Shown here: piece after piece, positions 1 to 8,949 of the stretch | Layout of the letters: each line of letters starts with the position of its first letter | How positions within the stretch are numbered: position 1 is the first letter of the stretch | Origin: Alphaproteobacteria bacterium | Lineage (GTDB): Bacteria; Pseudomonadota; Alphaproteobacteria; UBA9219 | DNA length: 64,000 nt | Assembly: GCA_026225415.1 (NCBI GenBank) | Contig: JAMFSS010000002.1 | Coordinates: 213,915-277,914, forward strand | Direction of reading: 5' to 3' | Made by a program: the position numbers and the translations under genes | Notes under the pieces: generated by a model | Told to the model about the DNA's origin: nothing | The model's input: the letters and a program-made list of their open reading frames with translations, nothing else | The model's database searches: none

Positions 1-561
1 GTGCCGACGCATTTCATGAAGCGTTTGAATATGCGCGAACAGCTTATCCGCAAGGTCGATATCATCCCCATCGAAGTCGTTGTGCGCAATATCGTCGCCG
101 GTTCTTTGGCCAAACGTTTAGGTATTCCCGAAGGCACCGTGTTACCGCGTTCGATCGTCGAGTTTTATTACAAGAAGGATGAGTTGGGCGATCCGATGGT
201 ATCGGACGAACATATCACCGCCTTTGGTTGGGCCAACCCGCATGAGCTGGACGAGATTATGTCTTTGTCCTTGCGTATCAATGATTATCTGTCGGGCTTG
301 TTCCTTGGCATCGGATTAAAACTGGTGGATTTCAAATTGGAATTTGGCCGGTTGTGGGATAATGACGAGCTGCACATTATTCTGGCCGACGAAATCAGCC
401 CCGATAATTGCCGTTTGTGGGATGTAAAAACCAATGACAAGATGGACAAAGACCGTTTCCGTCAGGATCTGGGCAAGGTTGAAGAAGCCTATCAGGAAGT
501 CGCGAAACGTCTGGGTATTATGCCCGAAAATGTAACCGCCGAAGCGAATGAGAAAGCCTAA
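1..561 (+). CDS. purC: Phosphoribosylaminoimidazole-succinocarboxamide synthase (SAICAR synthetase), 5'-truncated by window edge
   Basis: Makes SAICAR from CAIR, aspartate and ATP in de novo purine synthesis; cytoplasmic. The frame is open from base 1 and encodes 186 residues, whereas the family is usually near 240-250. The N-terminal ATP-binding part therefore lies upstream of the window and the GTG at base 1 is probably not the start. Family-typical blocks are visible: [31 protein letters not shown] and [13 protein letters not shown]. The stop overlaps the purS start (TAATG), so the two are translationally coupled in an operon. Confidence 0.95.
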   Translation: MPTHFMKRLNMREQLIRKVDIIPIEVVVRNIVAGSLAKRLGIPEGTVLPRSIVEFYYKKDELGDPMVSDEHITAFGWANPHELDEIMSLSLRINDYLSGLFLGIGLKLVDFKLEFGRLWDNDELHIILADEISPDNCRLWDVKTNDKMDKDRFRQDLGKVEEAYQEVAKRLGIMPENVTAEANEKA

Positions 562-800
562 TGAAAATACGCGTTGATGTGATGTTGAAGAATGGCGTTC
601 TGGATCCACAAGGCAAAGCGATTGGCCATGCGCTCGGCAATCTGGGTTTTGGCGGCGTTGGCGATGTGCGTCAGGGTAAAGTAATTGAATTGGAACTGGC
701 CGAAAGCGACAAGGACAAGGCTGTTGCGTTGGCAAAGCAGATGGCCGAAAAACTATTGGCCAATCTGGTTATCGAGGATTTTAAAATCAGCGTTATTTAA
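561..800 (+). CDS. purS: Phosphoribosylformylglycinamidine synthase subunit PurS
   Basis: Small subunit of the three-part FGAM synthase (PurS-PurQ-PurL); it bridges the glutaminase PurQ and the synthetase PurL. At 79 residues it has the normal length. The N-terminus KIRVDVMLKNGVLDPQGKAI is diagnostic of the family, as is the following GxLGFxGVxDVRQGK pattern. It overlaps the purC stop by one base. purQ and purL are not downstream in the window; an unrelated lipoprotein gene follows after 13 bases. Confidence 0.95.
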   Translation: MKIRVDVMLKNGVLDPQGKAIGHALGNLGFGGVGDVRQGKVIELELAESDKDKAVALAKQMAEKLLANLVIEDFKISVI

Positions 801-813
801 GGTATCTTTTCTC

Positions 814-1143
814 ATGAATAAAAAAACTTTCGCACGCCTTTGTTTGATGCTTGCGCTTATCGCCGCCCTTCCTTTATTTGCGGCCTGTAGCAGCGAAAAT
901 CAGGAACCTATGGTATCGGTTGATCCACCGCCGCCCGCGCCATTGCAAGTGGAAGCCATTCCGTTTATGTCGAATCCGCAAACAGAAATCTGGCGCCCCG
1001 GCTATTGGGTTCTGTCGGGTCACGATTTTGCATGGGTGCCGGGTAAAACAATTCCACGCCCGTCGCCCACCGCCGTTTGGTCGTCTGCCCATTGGATGCA
1101 GCATAATTATGGCTGGTCATTTGAACAGGGTCATTGGGAATAA
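814..1143 (+). CDS. Small lipoprotein with WxxGxW-type repeats
   Basis: Predicted 109-residue lipoprotein. The N-terminus MNKKTFARL is followed by a hydrophobic stretch and the lipobox LFAAC, so lipidation at Cys is expected. The mature part carries the aromatic pattern WRPGYW, FAWVPG and HWMQHNYGW, with a final GHW. This resembles the YXWGQ / BcpO-type WxxGxW repeats found in small envelope proteins, which is a family-level guess only. The ATG at 814 is chosen over the longer ORF at 685 because it gives a clean signal peptide and does not overlap purS. Function is unknown. Confidence 0.75.
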   Translation: MNKKTFARLCLMLALIAALPLFAACSSENQEPMVSVDPPPPAPLQVEAIPFMSNPQTEIWRPGYWVLSGHDFAWVPGKTIPRPSPTAVWSSAHWMQHNYGWSFEQGHWE

Positions 1144-1170
1144 TTTCTCTAGCCCCGCGCGTGCCCGCTT

Positions 1171-1986
1171 GTGACTGACATCACCTTCACCATCGACCTT
1201 GAAGACCCGACCGGCGTTTATGCGCCGGATGGTCGTTATATTCTCATGACACGACGCATTTTGGATTTGTGCGACACGGTGGGATGCAAGGCGACCTTTT
1301 TCACCATTGGCCGCGTTGCGCAATCCGCGCCCGATCTTGTGCGCAACATCGCCGCGCGCGGACATGAAATTGCCTATCATTCCCATAATCATGTTTCGCT
1401 AACCGCGGAAGAACCGGCGCGTTTCCGCCGTGAAAGCGCCGAAGACAAAGACCAGCTGGAACAAGTGTCGGGACAGCGTGTGATTGGTTTTCGCGCCCCG
1501 CGTTTTTCGCTCACCCCGCAAAGCCTGTGGTGTTTGGATGTTCTGGCCGAGTTGGGTTTCCGTTATTCTTCCAGCATTATGCCGACCGAATTTTCTTTGT
1601 TTGGTTTTCCGAATGCATCGCGCACGCCTTTTGTATGGCCGAACGGTATGATGGAGTTTCCTTTGCCCGTGGTGCAAATGGGCAAATACCGTGTGCCTTA
1701 TCTGGGGGGGATTTATTTGTACACGATGCCAATGTTTATCGTGCGCCAGTTTTTGGCCAAGGCCGACCCGCATGAAGTGTTGTGGACCTACACGCATCCT
1801 TATGATTTCGACGCAGAAGAAAAATTCGCATCGATGCCCGATGCGCCTTTATGGGTCAGTTTGATTCTGTGGATGGCGCGGCGCGTGGCGGCAAAAAAAA
1901 TCGGCAAATTAATAGTTTCAACGGGCGGAAAAACGCTCGGTGAACGTCATTTTATCCTTTCGCAATTGCACACAAACACCTTGTAA
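1171..1986 (+). CDS. Polysaccharide deacetylase family protein
   Basis: 271-residue carbohydrate esterase family 4-like (NodB-fold) protein. The start FTIDLEDPTG carries the metal and catalytic acid motif. The text KATFFTIGRVAQSAP and HEIAYHSHNH matches NodB motif 2 (HSxxH, zinc ligands), and GFRAPRFS matches motif 3. Subfamily members of this shape (TFTVDVEDW-type starts) act on exopolysaccharide or peptidoglycan sugars; the substrate here cannot be read. GTG is the start because no upstream ATG exists in the short gap after the lipoprotein gene. No signal peptide is seen, so it may be cytoplasmic. Confidence 0.85.
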   Translation: MTDITFTIDLEDPTGVYAPDGRYILMTRRILDLCDTVGCKATFFTIGRVAQSAPDLVRNIAARGHEIAYHSHNHVSLTAEEPARFRRESAEDKDQLEQVSGQRVIGFRAPRFSLTPQSLWCLDVLAELGFRYSSSIMPTEFSLFGFPNASRTPFVWPNGMMEFPLPVVQMGKYRVPYLGGIYLYTMPMFIVRQFLAKADPHEVLWTYTHPYDFDAEEKFASMPDAPLWVSLILWMARRVAAKKIGKLIVSTGGKTLGERHFILSQLHTNTL

Positions 1987-2135
1987 ATTAAGCATAATGT
2001 GCCGTTAACACCTTAGATTAATTCAATTTTTCTATACAATTTGAGACAATTTAACTATACTCCCTTATCAAATTTTTAAACGATGACGCGTACATTCAAT
2101 TTATTCGATCAGATTTTTTTGTAAGGAGTTTTATT

Positions 2136-2459
2136 ATGAGCAGAGCCCCGGCATTCACGACATCCGGCGAACAGGTACAAATTGTACGCCTGTCCCGCGC
2201 CAAGGATTTAAACCATTTGCCCCCGACCAGCACCAAACGTTGGGTCACGCGCCGCAAGGCACAAGTTGTCGCGGCAGTGCGCAACGGCCTTCTGACATTC
2301 AACGAAGCGTGCGAACGGTATCGTTTGTCGGAAGAAGAATTCCATTCATGGATGAATTTGCTGGATCATCACGGCGTGATGGGTCTGCGCGCCACGCGTA
2401 TGCAGGAATATCGTCCTGCGGATGCGCGCCATCCGCATGAGGGCGCGGCGGCAGAATAA
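2136..2459 (+). CDS. sciP: CtrA inhibitor SciP (DUF1153)
   Basis: 107-residue helix-turn-helix protein. The block KRWVTRRKAQVVAAVRNGLL, then EACERYRLSEEEFHSWM and the ending GLRATRMQEYR, is the hallmark of DUF1153/SciP. In Caulobacter SciP binds CtrA and blocks activation of CtrA target promoters in G1. The ATG at 2136 follows a strong ribosome site (AAGGAG, 7-8 bases upstream). The 149-bp upstream region is AT-rich with several TTAA half-sites but no TTAA-N7-TTAA pair. A clear terminator follows. It stands as a single-gene unit. Confidence 0.9.
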   Translation: MSRAPAFTTSGEQVQIVRLSRAKDLNHLPPTSTKRWVTRRKAQVVAAVRNGLLTFNEACERYRLSEEEFHSWMNLLDHHGVMGLRATRMQEYRPADARHPHEGAAAE

Positions 2460-2488
2460 AATGGAGTAATGCTGGAGTTAGAATTAAG

Positions 2489-2516
2489 GGCTGGGGATGT
2501 TTCCCCAGCCTTTTTT
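2489..2516 (+). terminator. Rho-independent terminator after sciP
   Basis: A 9-bp stem (GGCTGGGGA / TCCCCAGCC) with a 4-base loop TGTT is followed by six Ts. It ends at the stop codon of the convergent rnj gene, so the same hairpin may also act on rnj transcripts, although the T-run favours the + strand. Confidence 0.85.
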
Positions 2517-4203
2517 ATACACGCACCACATGCACATCCATCATCGGTTTTTTGCCGTGATGGGCGTTGATGTGTTTGCGAACCGCCAGCGAAACCGCGT
2601 GACGCACGGCGGCATCATCGATGCGGGTTGATTTGGGCATATTTTCAACCGCGTCATGCGCGATGGCCGATAAATCTTCCTGCAAGCCATTCTCGTTGCC
2701 TTCGTCGATCACGCCCATCAAGGATACTTGCGGGTCGTGAATAACCTTGCCGCGGCTATCCATCACCAACGTCACGACCGCCGCGCCACTGTAAGCCATT
2801 TTCTTGCGGTCTTTGGCAATGCTGCTGTCCAGACGGCGTAGATTTTTACCATCCAGCCCCCAGCGGCCATTGACGACTTCATTGACAACTTCGTGGCTGT
2901 CGGGGCCAAGACGGATAATCTGCCCATTGGCCGGAATCATCGTGTGTTTCACCTGACATTCTTTGGCGATACGGGCATGTTCCGCCTGATGCCGTGCTTC
3001 GCCATGCACCGGCAAAACCAGATGCGGGCGCACCCATTGATAGAGTTTGGTGAGTTCGTCTTGCGCCGGATGGCCGGACACATGCACAGGCAAATCATGC
3101 GCGGTGATAATCTTTAACCCCTTGGCGATGAGGTTATTCTGCAAACGTGCAATGGCTTTTTCATTGCCCGGAATATCGCGCGACGAGAAAATAACCGTGT
3201 CGCCCGCATCCAACGCGACTTCGGGATGGTCTTCAACCGCAATGCGGCACAAAGCGGCGCGGGGTTCGCCCTGGCAACCGGTTGAGATAATGACAATCTT
3301 GTTGCGCGGCGAATTCATCGCCTCGTCTTCGGATAGGAAGTTATTGAACTCTGGCAGATAGCCACATTCTTCAGCTACTTCGGCATTGCGCCATAAAGAG
3401 CGCCCCACCAAACTTACATAGCGTCCGGCTTTGGCAGCGGCCACGGCAATAGATTTTACACGCGCGATATTGCTGGAAAAACAGGTGACGACAATGCGTT
3501 GGTCGATGGTGCCGAACAAACGCAGGAATTCGTCCTGCACTTCGCGTTCCGACCCCGAATGGCCGGGAATTAACGCATTGGTGCTGTCGCCAATCACCGC
3601 CAACACGCCTTCGGCACCTAATTCCTTTAATCGCTTCTCGTCGCTGACGAGGCCGACGATGGGATCCGGATCGATCTTCCAATCGCCGGTATGCAACACG
3701 CGGCCATGCTTGGTTTCAATCACCAGCATTTGCGATTCAGGAATGGAATGGGTGATGGGGATAAATTCGCATTTAAAATCTTCAACATCGAAACGCCCGC
3801 CCGGCAAGATTTCGATAATCTGCACATGGCGTTGTAGATTGCCATAGCTGAGTTTATTGCGGATAAGTTCCGCCGTGAATTTGGTAGCATAGACGGGACA
3901 TTTCAATCGCGACCAGAGATGCTCAATCGCGCCGATATGGTCTTCATGCCCATGGGTCACAACAAGCCCAACCAGATCATCGACATGGTCTTCCATAAAC
4001 GTAATATCGGGCATGATGATATCGACGCCCGGCGTCGTGTCATCGCCAAATGTCACGCCGCAATCGACCATCAGCCATTTACCGGCGGTGCCATAGAGGC
4101 TGAGATTCATGCCGATTTCGCCGGCGCCGCCAAGCGATAAAAACCATAAGGCATCTTCGGGGGGACGATTGGTGGGGTGGGAAACTTTACGTATGCTGTT
4201 CAT
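2515..4203 (-). CDS. rnj: Ribonuclease J
   Basis: 562-residue metallo-beta-lactamase/beta-CASP RNase with 5'-exonuclease and endonuclease activity in mRNA decay and rRNA maturation. Visible motifs: GGAGEIGMN near the N-terminus, VDCGVTFGDD, the zinc-binding THGHEDHIG (about residue 83), HTGDWKIDPDP, and late LPVHGEARH (motif C of the beta-CASP fold). Length is normal for the family. The N-terminal dozen residues are variable. It converges with sciP and shares the terminator region with it. Upstream lies a short gap and then the lytic transglycosylase on the same strand. Confidence 0.95.
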   Translation of the reverse strand: MNSIRKVSHPTNRPPEDALWFLSLGGAGEIGMNLSLYGTAGKWLMVDCGVTFGDDTTPGVDIIMPDITFMEDHVDDLVGLVVTHGHEDHIGAIEHLWSRLKCPVYATKFTAELIRNKLSYGNLQRHVQIIEILPGGRFDVEDFKCEFIPITHSIPESQMLVIETKHGRVLHTGDWKIDPDPIVGLVSDEKRLKELGAEGVLAVIGDSTNALIPGHSGSEREVQDEFLRLFGTIDQRIVVTCFSSNIARVKSIAVAAAKAGRYVSLVGRSLWRNAEVAEECGYLPEFNNFLSEDEAMNSPRNKIVIISTGCQGEPRAALCRIAVEDHPEVALDAGDTVIFSSRDIPGNEKAIARLQNNLIAKGLKIITAHDLPVHVSGHPAQDELTKLYQWVRPHLVLPVHGEARHQAEHARIAKECQVKHTMIPANGQIIRLGPDSHEVVNEVVNGRWGLDGKNLRRLDSSIAKDRKKMAYSGAAVVTLVMDSRGKVIHDPQVSLMGVIDEGNENGLQEDLSAIAHDAVENMPKSTRIDDAAVRHAVSLAVRKHINAHHGKKPMMDVHVVRV

Positions 4204-4286
4204 TAACTTAAATGCCTTACTTCGCTATTGGCTTCAAAGGCGATAGCTATAGGCTGTTTTGGGGTGCGGCGCAAATATAGCGAAAA

Positions 4287-5366
4287 TCAGGCCACAGAGG
4301 CTGTTGCGTAAGCATTTGCTTTACGGCTGTGGTCAAAATCATTCAAAGCGCCGAGGGGCGAATGGACATTAGCCCCCATATTCTGCAATTGCCCCAGAAC
4401 CATTGTGTTGAACAAGGTCGATGAGCTGGCCAGCGCGGCGCGGGTCGTGCTGTCTGTCGCCTTGGTTGCTGTGCTTATATTAATACCTGAATTCGCGGCC
4501 AAAACAGGGCTCGATTGCAGCGATGATACAGGCGTGAAATTGGCAATAGAAGTCGGCAATGACGATGCCATCGTATAAGATGCCGCCGTTGAAGCGGCTT
4601 GTGTCGCCTCTGCCTCTGCCGCAACCGCCGCGGCGCGTGCCGCATAATGCGGCGCATGCGTTGAAGTTGATGTGGCGCTGGCAACTTGCGTAGTTGCTGT
4701 CGCGCTCGGGTTTTTACTATCGAATTTCTGGGCGAAATGTTGATAGATTTCGGCGACGCTGCGTGGTTGACCGGATTTACTGTAGAAAATCGATTGGTTG
4801 GCCGCCGCCGCATCGGGCAACACCGATGCCGCCGTAGTCGTGGGACTGCTATGCAGGGTGCTGAGAAAATCGCTGGCACCGCCTGCGCCCAGAAAATGCG
4901 CCAAGTATAATTCGGTGCCGCCAATTTTGCCGCCAACATTTTGCTTCAACACGGCGGCATTTTGTTTATCCAGCTCGCCCGCCATTTCAGCCGAGGTTTG
5001 CGGATCGTTGCGCAAAGCCAGAATAGCATGGCGCGCAACGGGGTCGGCCACATGCAGGCGGCCTGTGCTGTCTGCGGTGATTTGCGAAGCCTGTGATGAC
5101 AGGCCATATTGCGCGCCATGGTCTTTGACCATTTGCAACCAGGTCTGGCTGGTGAATTGGAAAAGCCCTGCCGCGCTGCTGCTGCCGGATTTGGCCGTGG
5201 AGTCCATGCCGCTTTCTTGTGACGCTTTTTGCATCAGATAGGAAAAACTGACCCCTGTCTGGCTGGCAGCATTACGGATCGCGTTAATGACGTTCGAGGC
5301 CGCGCTTGCGCCATCCTGTTGATTTACAACAGGATTAACTGAATTTATGGCATCGATGGACGGCAT
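4287..5366 (-). CDS. SLT-type lytic transglycosylase-like protein
   Basis: 359 residues. The region from about residue 35 reads SFSYLMQKASQESGMDSTAK followed by AAGLFQFTSQTWL. This is the lysozyme-like SLT fold, with ES as catalytic Glu and GLFQF as the substrate-binding motif. No signal peptide or lipobox is visible. The C-terminal half is Ala/Ser/Thr-rich and low-complexity, ending in a conserved-looking segment. Alphaproteobacterial proteins of this shape can be flagellar (peptidoglycan opening for the rod), exported through the flagellar system rather than Sec. That link is inference here, since the nearest flagellar genes are 2.5 kb away. A ribosome site GGAGAG precedes the ATG. Confidence 0.8.
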   Translation of the reverse strand: MPSIDAINSVNPVVNQQDGASAASNVINAIRNAASQTGVSFSYLMQKASQESGMDSTAKSGSSSAAGLFQFTSQTWLQMVKDHGAQYGLSSQASQITADSTGRLHVADPVARHAILALRNDPQTSAEMAGELDKQNAAVLKQNVGGKIGGTELYLAHFLGAGGASDFLSTLHSSPTTTAASVLPDAAAANQSIFYSKSGQPRSVAEIYQHFAQKFDSKNPSATATTQVASATSTSTHAPHYAARAAAVAAEAEATQAASTAASYTMASSLPTSIANFTPVSSLQSSPVLAANSGINISTATKATDSTTRAALASSSTLFNTMVLGQLQNMGANVHSPLGALNDFDHSRKANAYATASVA

Positions 5367-5486
5367 TGCAGGAGCTCTCCTTTCCTAATCTAACCCCATA
5401 GTTGCAACCGCTGTGCCAAACTTACGGTTAGGGTGTGTTAACGATTTAGGCCTAGGGTGAAGACAGTCCCCTCTCAGCGAGTTCCC

Positions 5487-7232
5487 ATGCCCATCCCCTT
5501 TACCCCGCCGCTTGCCGATATTCGTTTTGTCCTCAGCCGTTTGATCGGCTTTGCCGATATGGACATGGCCGATGCCGTACTGGATGAGGCAGGCAAAATC
5601 GCTGCGGAGAAATTCGCGCCGTTGAATGAGATTGGCGACAGGCAGGGTTTAAAATTCACTGACGGCAAAATAACTATGCCCCCCGGTTTCCGCGAAGCCT
5701 ATCAGGCCTATGTTGATGGCGGATGGAACGGCTTGCCGGTGGAAGAAGAATTTGGCGGCCAGAATTTGCCGTGGCTGTTGGCGATGTCGGTTAATGAAAT
5801 GATGCAGGCGGCCAATATCGGTTTGGCGCTGTGCGGATTGTTGAATCAGGGCGCGATTGAATTGCTGTCGGTGCATGGCGACGAAGCCATCAAAACAAAA
5901 TATCTGCCGCGTATGGTCAGCGGCGAATGGGCCGCGACGATGAATTTGACGGAACCGCAAGCCGGTTCGGATGTCGGTGCTGTTAAAACCAAAGCGATCA
6001 AGGCTGATAATCATTACCGCATTTCGGGACAGAAAATTTTTATCAGCTATGGCGATCACGACCTAACCACCAACATTATGCATTTGGTGTTGGCGCGGTT
6101 GCCCGATGCGCCGGAAGGCACGCGCGGATTAAGCCTGTTTCTGGTGCCCAAAATTTTAGTGAATGAAGATGGCAGCCTCGGCACATTGAACGATGTGCGC
6201 GTTGTCTCTATCGAACATAAATTGGGACAACATAGCAGCCCGACTTGCGTGATGGCTTACGGTGACAACGAAGGCGCCATTGGTTATCTGGTGGGCAGCG
6301 AAGGCGGCGGTATCGCCGCCATGTTCACCATGATGAATAATGCGCGTATCAGCGTGGGCGTGCAAGGGTTAGGCGTGATGGAACGCGCCTATCAACAAGC
6401 GCGCGATTTCGCCAAGACGCGCATCCAAAGCCGCCCGATTGAAAATAACAAAGCTCATCCGGTGACAATCATCAATCACCCGGATGTGCGGCGCATGTTG
6501 ATGGTGATGAAATCATCGATCGAGGCTTCGCGGGCTTTGGCTTATAGCTGTGGCCATGCGGTTGATGTTGCGAAATTACACGAAGATGAATCGCAGCGTA
6601 AGGCGGCGGCTGCGCGTGTTGATGTATTGACCCCCATTGTCAAAGCATGGCTGACGGATCTGGCCAACGAAGTCACATCGACAGGCGTGCAAATTTTCGG
6701 CGGCATGGGTTACATCGAGGAAACCGGCGCGGCGCAACATATGCGTGATGCGCGTATTCTGGCGATATACGAAGGCACCAACGGTATTCAGGCCAATGAT
6801 CTGGTGTTCCGTAAATTGTTGCGCGATGGCGGGCTGTCTTTTGCCCTGATGGTGGCAGAAGTCGATAATTTTCTGCGCACCCTGCCGCAAAATGCGCAAT
6901 ACGCCCAAATGCGCAATGCGTTGGATGCCATGAAAATTTCGACCGAATGGTTTTTGAAAAATGCGAAAGAAAACCCCGTTATTGCCGCCGCATCGGCCAC
7001 GCCGTTCTTGCGGTTGTGTGGCAATGTATTGGGCGGTTATTATCTGATGCGTATGGCCGTGTTGGCACAGGAAGATTTAGACGCGGGAACCGGCGATGCG
7101 GATTTTCTGGCTGGCAAAATCGCTTCGGCAAAATTCTTTGCGGCGCACACCCTGCCCCAATGCGCGGGTCTGGCGGTCACCATTACGCAAGGCTTTGCGC
7201 CCACTTTGTCGATACTTGAAAGCCAGTTCTAA
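5487..7232 (+). CDS. Acyl-CoA dehydrogenase
   Basis: 581-residue flavin-dependent acyl-CoA dehydrogenase of the long (about 590 aa) subfamily, introducing the alpha-beta double bond in fatty acyl-CoA. Motifs: MNLTEPQAGSDVGAVKTKA (FAD and substrate contact), GYIEETGAAQHMRDARI and IYEGTNGIQANDLVFRK, the C-terminal family signature. The ATG at 5487 (MPIPFTPPLADIRFVL) matches the usual N-terminus. The GTG at 5457 would add ten unconserved residues. No other beta-oxidation gene is adjacent. Confidence 0.93.
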   Translation: MPIPFTPPLADIRFVLSRLIGFADMDMADAVLDEAGKIAAEKFAPLNEIGDRQGLKFTDGKITMPPGFREAYQAYVDGGWNGLPVEEEFGGQNLPWLLAMSVNEMMQAANIGLALCGLLNQGAIELLSVHGDEAIKTKYLPRMVSGEWAATMNLTEPQAGSDVGAVKTKAIKADNHYRISGQKIFISYGDHDLTTNIMHLVLARLPDAPEGTRGLSLFLVPKILVNEDGSLGTLNDVRVVSIEHKLGQHSSPTCVMAYGDNEGAIGYLVGSEGGGIAAMFTMMNNARISVGVQGLGVMERAYQQARDFAKTRIQSRPIENNKAHPVTIINHPDVRRMLMVMKSSIEASRALAYSCGHAVDVAKLHEDESQRKAAAARVDVLTPIVKAWLTDLANEVTSTGVQIFGGMGYIEETGAAQHMRDARILAIYEGTNGIQANDLVFRKLLRDGGLSFALMVAEVDNFLRTLPQNAQYAQMRNALDAMKISTEWFLKNAKENPVIAAASATPFLRLCGNVLGGYYLMRMAVLAQEDLDAGTGDADFLAGKIASAKFFAAHTLPQCAGLAVTITQGFAPTLSILESQF

Positions 7233-7272
7233 CCGGCCTAGAATGGGTCAAAATCAACCACGGAGACTCGTT

Positions 7273-7335
7273 ATGGATTATCTGGTTATCGCCGCAATCG
7301 GTGTGTTTTTCTTCTGGCAGACGAAACAAACCTAA
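7273..7335 (+). CDS. Possible 20-residue membrane peptide
   Basis: A 20-codon ORF (MDYLVIAAIGVFFFWQTKQT) lies 40 bases after the acyl-CoA dehydrogenase. It starts with ATG 7 bases after a good ribosome site (GGAGA). The peptide is a single hydrophobic helix with a polar, charged tail, as in known small membrane proteins. It is too short for the ORF track and could be chance. Confidence 0.3.
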   Translation: MDYLVIAAIGVFFFWQTKQT

Positions 7336-7472
7336 GAATTATATATTAATATCAATAACTTGCACTGTCGACGCGAGCTTTACTATTCGTTAGGCACTTT
7401 ATGGTAGAGTGCGAATCATAAAGCAAACTCATATTTTGGGGCGGCCTGAGAGGGTCGTTTGAAAGTGTCGTT

Positions 7473-7715
7473 ATGACAGCCACGAATATCAGCGCCGTAC
7501 TTTCTGCCTATACACCGCGCCGGGTGACACCATCCCCTGCGCCGACGCCAGACACGACGGCAGATACCAGCGTCACCGCATCTTCGGGTTCGGACTCGTC
7601 CTCATCGGATTCCGATCAAACGGATGCTTCCAGCGCCGCCTCGCCTGTTTATAACGCCTTGGCCAGTGCCAATGCGTCGACCATTCGGGGCACCGCGATT
7701 GATATCGCGACATAA
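7473..7715 (+). CDS. Ser/Thr/Asp-rich small protein of unknown function
   Basis: 80-residue acidic low-complexity protein. Its centre is a run of Ser, Asp and Ala (SSGSDSSSSDSDQTD), and its C-terminus SPVYNALASANASTIRGTAI is more ordered. No family is recognised. It is preceded by a 137-bp gap that probably holds its promoter and is followed by a terminator shared with the convergent fliE operon. The position beside fliE-flgCB hints at a flagellar link, but nothing in the sequence proves it. Confidence 0.5.
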   Translation: MTATNISAVLSAYTPRRVTPSPAPTPDTTADTSVTASSGSDSSSSDSDQTDASSAASPVYNALASANASTIRGTAIDIAT

Positions 7716-7744
7716 GTTCCATTGCTTAAATTCACAAGAGATAA

Positions 7745-7782
7745 AAAAAGGGGATATCCACTTTTGCGGAGATCCCCTTTTT
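7745..7782. terminator. Bidirectional terminator between the Ser-rich gene and fliE
   Basis: An 11-bp stem AAAAAGGGGAT / ATCCCCTTTTT encloses an inner TCC/GGA pairing. A-rich and T-rich flanks make it functional in both directions, serving two convergent transcripts. Confidence 0.75.
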
Positions 7783-7795
7783 CAATTTAATCCGC

Positions 7796-8119
7796 TTAAA
7801 TCGCCGAGCTGGTGATCGTCTGATAGGCCGATATCGCCTTATCACGGATGGTTGTGATTTCTGTCAACAACACTTCGGCATTATCGATTGCCGTAGCGAT
7901 GCTGGCCAAATCGGCCTTGCCGGTTACCGAGCTGGCGGCAGCATTTTCGCCCGCCTTCAATCCCGCAACGCCATCACCCAAAAACGATTTGACGAAACTA
8001 CCAAAGCTTTGACCGCCGGCCAGGCTGGTGGCGTCAGAACCCGAACCTGCATCGGCACTATCGATAACGCCGCCGGTTTTTTTATAGGCCGATAAAACGC
8101 TGGATGGATCGACAATCAT
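7796..8119 (-). CDS. fliE: Flagellar hook-basal body complex protein FliE
   Basis: 107-residue adaptor between the MS ring (FliF) and the proximal rod. The C-terminal half LASIATAIDNAEVLLTEITTIRDKAISAYQTI has the coiled pattern conserved in FliE. Its N-terminal region is Gly/Ser-rich. It is the third gene of the leftward flgB-flgC-fliE operon and begins 12 bases after flgC ends. Confidence 0.9.
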   Translation of the reverse strand: MIVDPSSVLSAYKKTGGVIDSADAGSGSDATSLAGGQSFGSFVKSFLGDGVAGLKAGENAAASSVTGKADLASIATAIDNAEVLLTEITTIRDKAISAYQTITSSAI

Positions 8120-8131
8120 AAAAAACCCCCG

Positions 8132-8551
8132 TTATTGCAGCAGAGAAATTGTTTTCATCAACATTGTCCGCGACGCGGCAATGACATCAAGATTGGCTTG
8201 ATAGGCGCGACCGGCTTCACTCATATCCATGGTTTCGACCAGCGGATTGACATTCGGCGTCAACACATAGCCTTGGGCATCGGCGGCGGGGTGCGTCGGG
8301 TCATATTTCTTGATAAAATCGGATTTGTCCGCTTGAACCCCGACAACCTTGACCTTGTACGCGCCCAACGCCTTGTCGAATTCGTTTTTAAACGTGATGG
8401 TTTGGCGTTGATAGGGTTTGCCGCCCGGTGTCGTGCCTGTGTTACCGGCGTTCGCGATGTTTTCGGCGATCACCTTCATCCGTTGATCCTGCGCCTTGAG
8501 CGCAGAGCCGGAGATGGCGAACACATCGGTCATATCGGATGTAGAAGACAT
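8132..8551 (-). CDS. flgC: Flagellar basal-body rod protein FlgC
   Basis: 139-residue proximal rod subunit. The N-terminal rod signature IAENIANAGNTGTTPGGKPY and the C-terminal VNPLVETMDMSEAGRAYQAN are typical; the latter also contains the D0-helix motif. It overlaps flgB by 1 base (ATGA), indicating coupled translation. Length is normal. Confidence 0.95.
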   Translation of the reverse strand: MSSTSDMTDVFAISGSALKAQDQRMKVIAENIANAGNTGTTPGGKPYQRQTITFKNEFDKALGAYKVKVVGVQADKSDFIKKYDPTHPAADAQGYVLTPNVNPLVETMDMSEAGRAYQANLDVIAASRTMLMKTISLLQ

Positions 8552-8949
8552 CAGGTGCTGCTTCCTTTGATAGCAATTTTAAGAAGGCCGGTCATTTTGT
8601 GGTACACCGCGACAACCGTTTGATAGTCGGCGGATGTTTTCGAAATTTCCATCATCTGGCCTTCCATATCGACCGAATTGCCATTGGCGGTCACATCGAC
8701 ATCTTTGCTTTTCACGGTTTGCGCGTTGGTGCCCGCCATGGATGCCGGCGTGATATGGCGCGGGTCGGTAACGCTCATCCCCATATTGGCTTGCTTCATG
8801 GCATCGCCAAAACTGAAGGGCTTTAACTCCAATTGTTTGTAGCCGGGCGTATCGGTGTTGGCGATATTTTCCGACAGAACGCCCTGCTTCTGATTCAGGT
8901 ACGACAATTTCTGTGTCAGAATGTCGAGAATGCCAAGGGAAGAACTCAT
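8551..8949 (-). CDS. flgB: Flagellar basal-body rod protein FlgB
   Basis: 132-residue proximal rod subunit with LSENIANTDTPGYKQLELKPF near the N-terminus and a C-terminal helix (ISKTSADYQTVVAVYHKMTGLL). The ATG at 8949 gives MSSSLGILDILTQKLSYLNQ, the standard FlgB start; the ORF track extends 14 residues too far. First gene of the flgB-flgC-fliE operon, reading away from the divergent promoter region shared with the FlhB-like gene. Confidence 0.93.
   Translation of the reverse strand: MSSSLGILDILTQKLSYLNQKQGVLSENIANTDTPGYKQLELKPFSFGDAMKQANMGMSVTDPRHITPASMAGTNAQTVKSKDVDVTANGNSVDMEGQMMEISKTSADYQTVVAVYHKMTGLLKIAIKGSST

Noticed and set aside
316-735. Minus-strand ORF across purC and purS
   Set aside because: Lies fully opposite two confidently identified genes and has no recognisable protein features.
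1987-2135. CtrA box before sciP
   Set aside because: TTAA sites are nine or thirteen bases apart, not the required seven.
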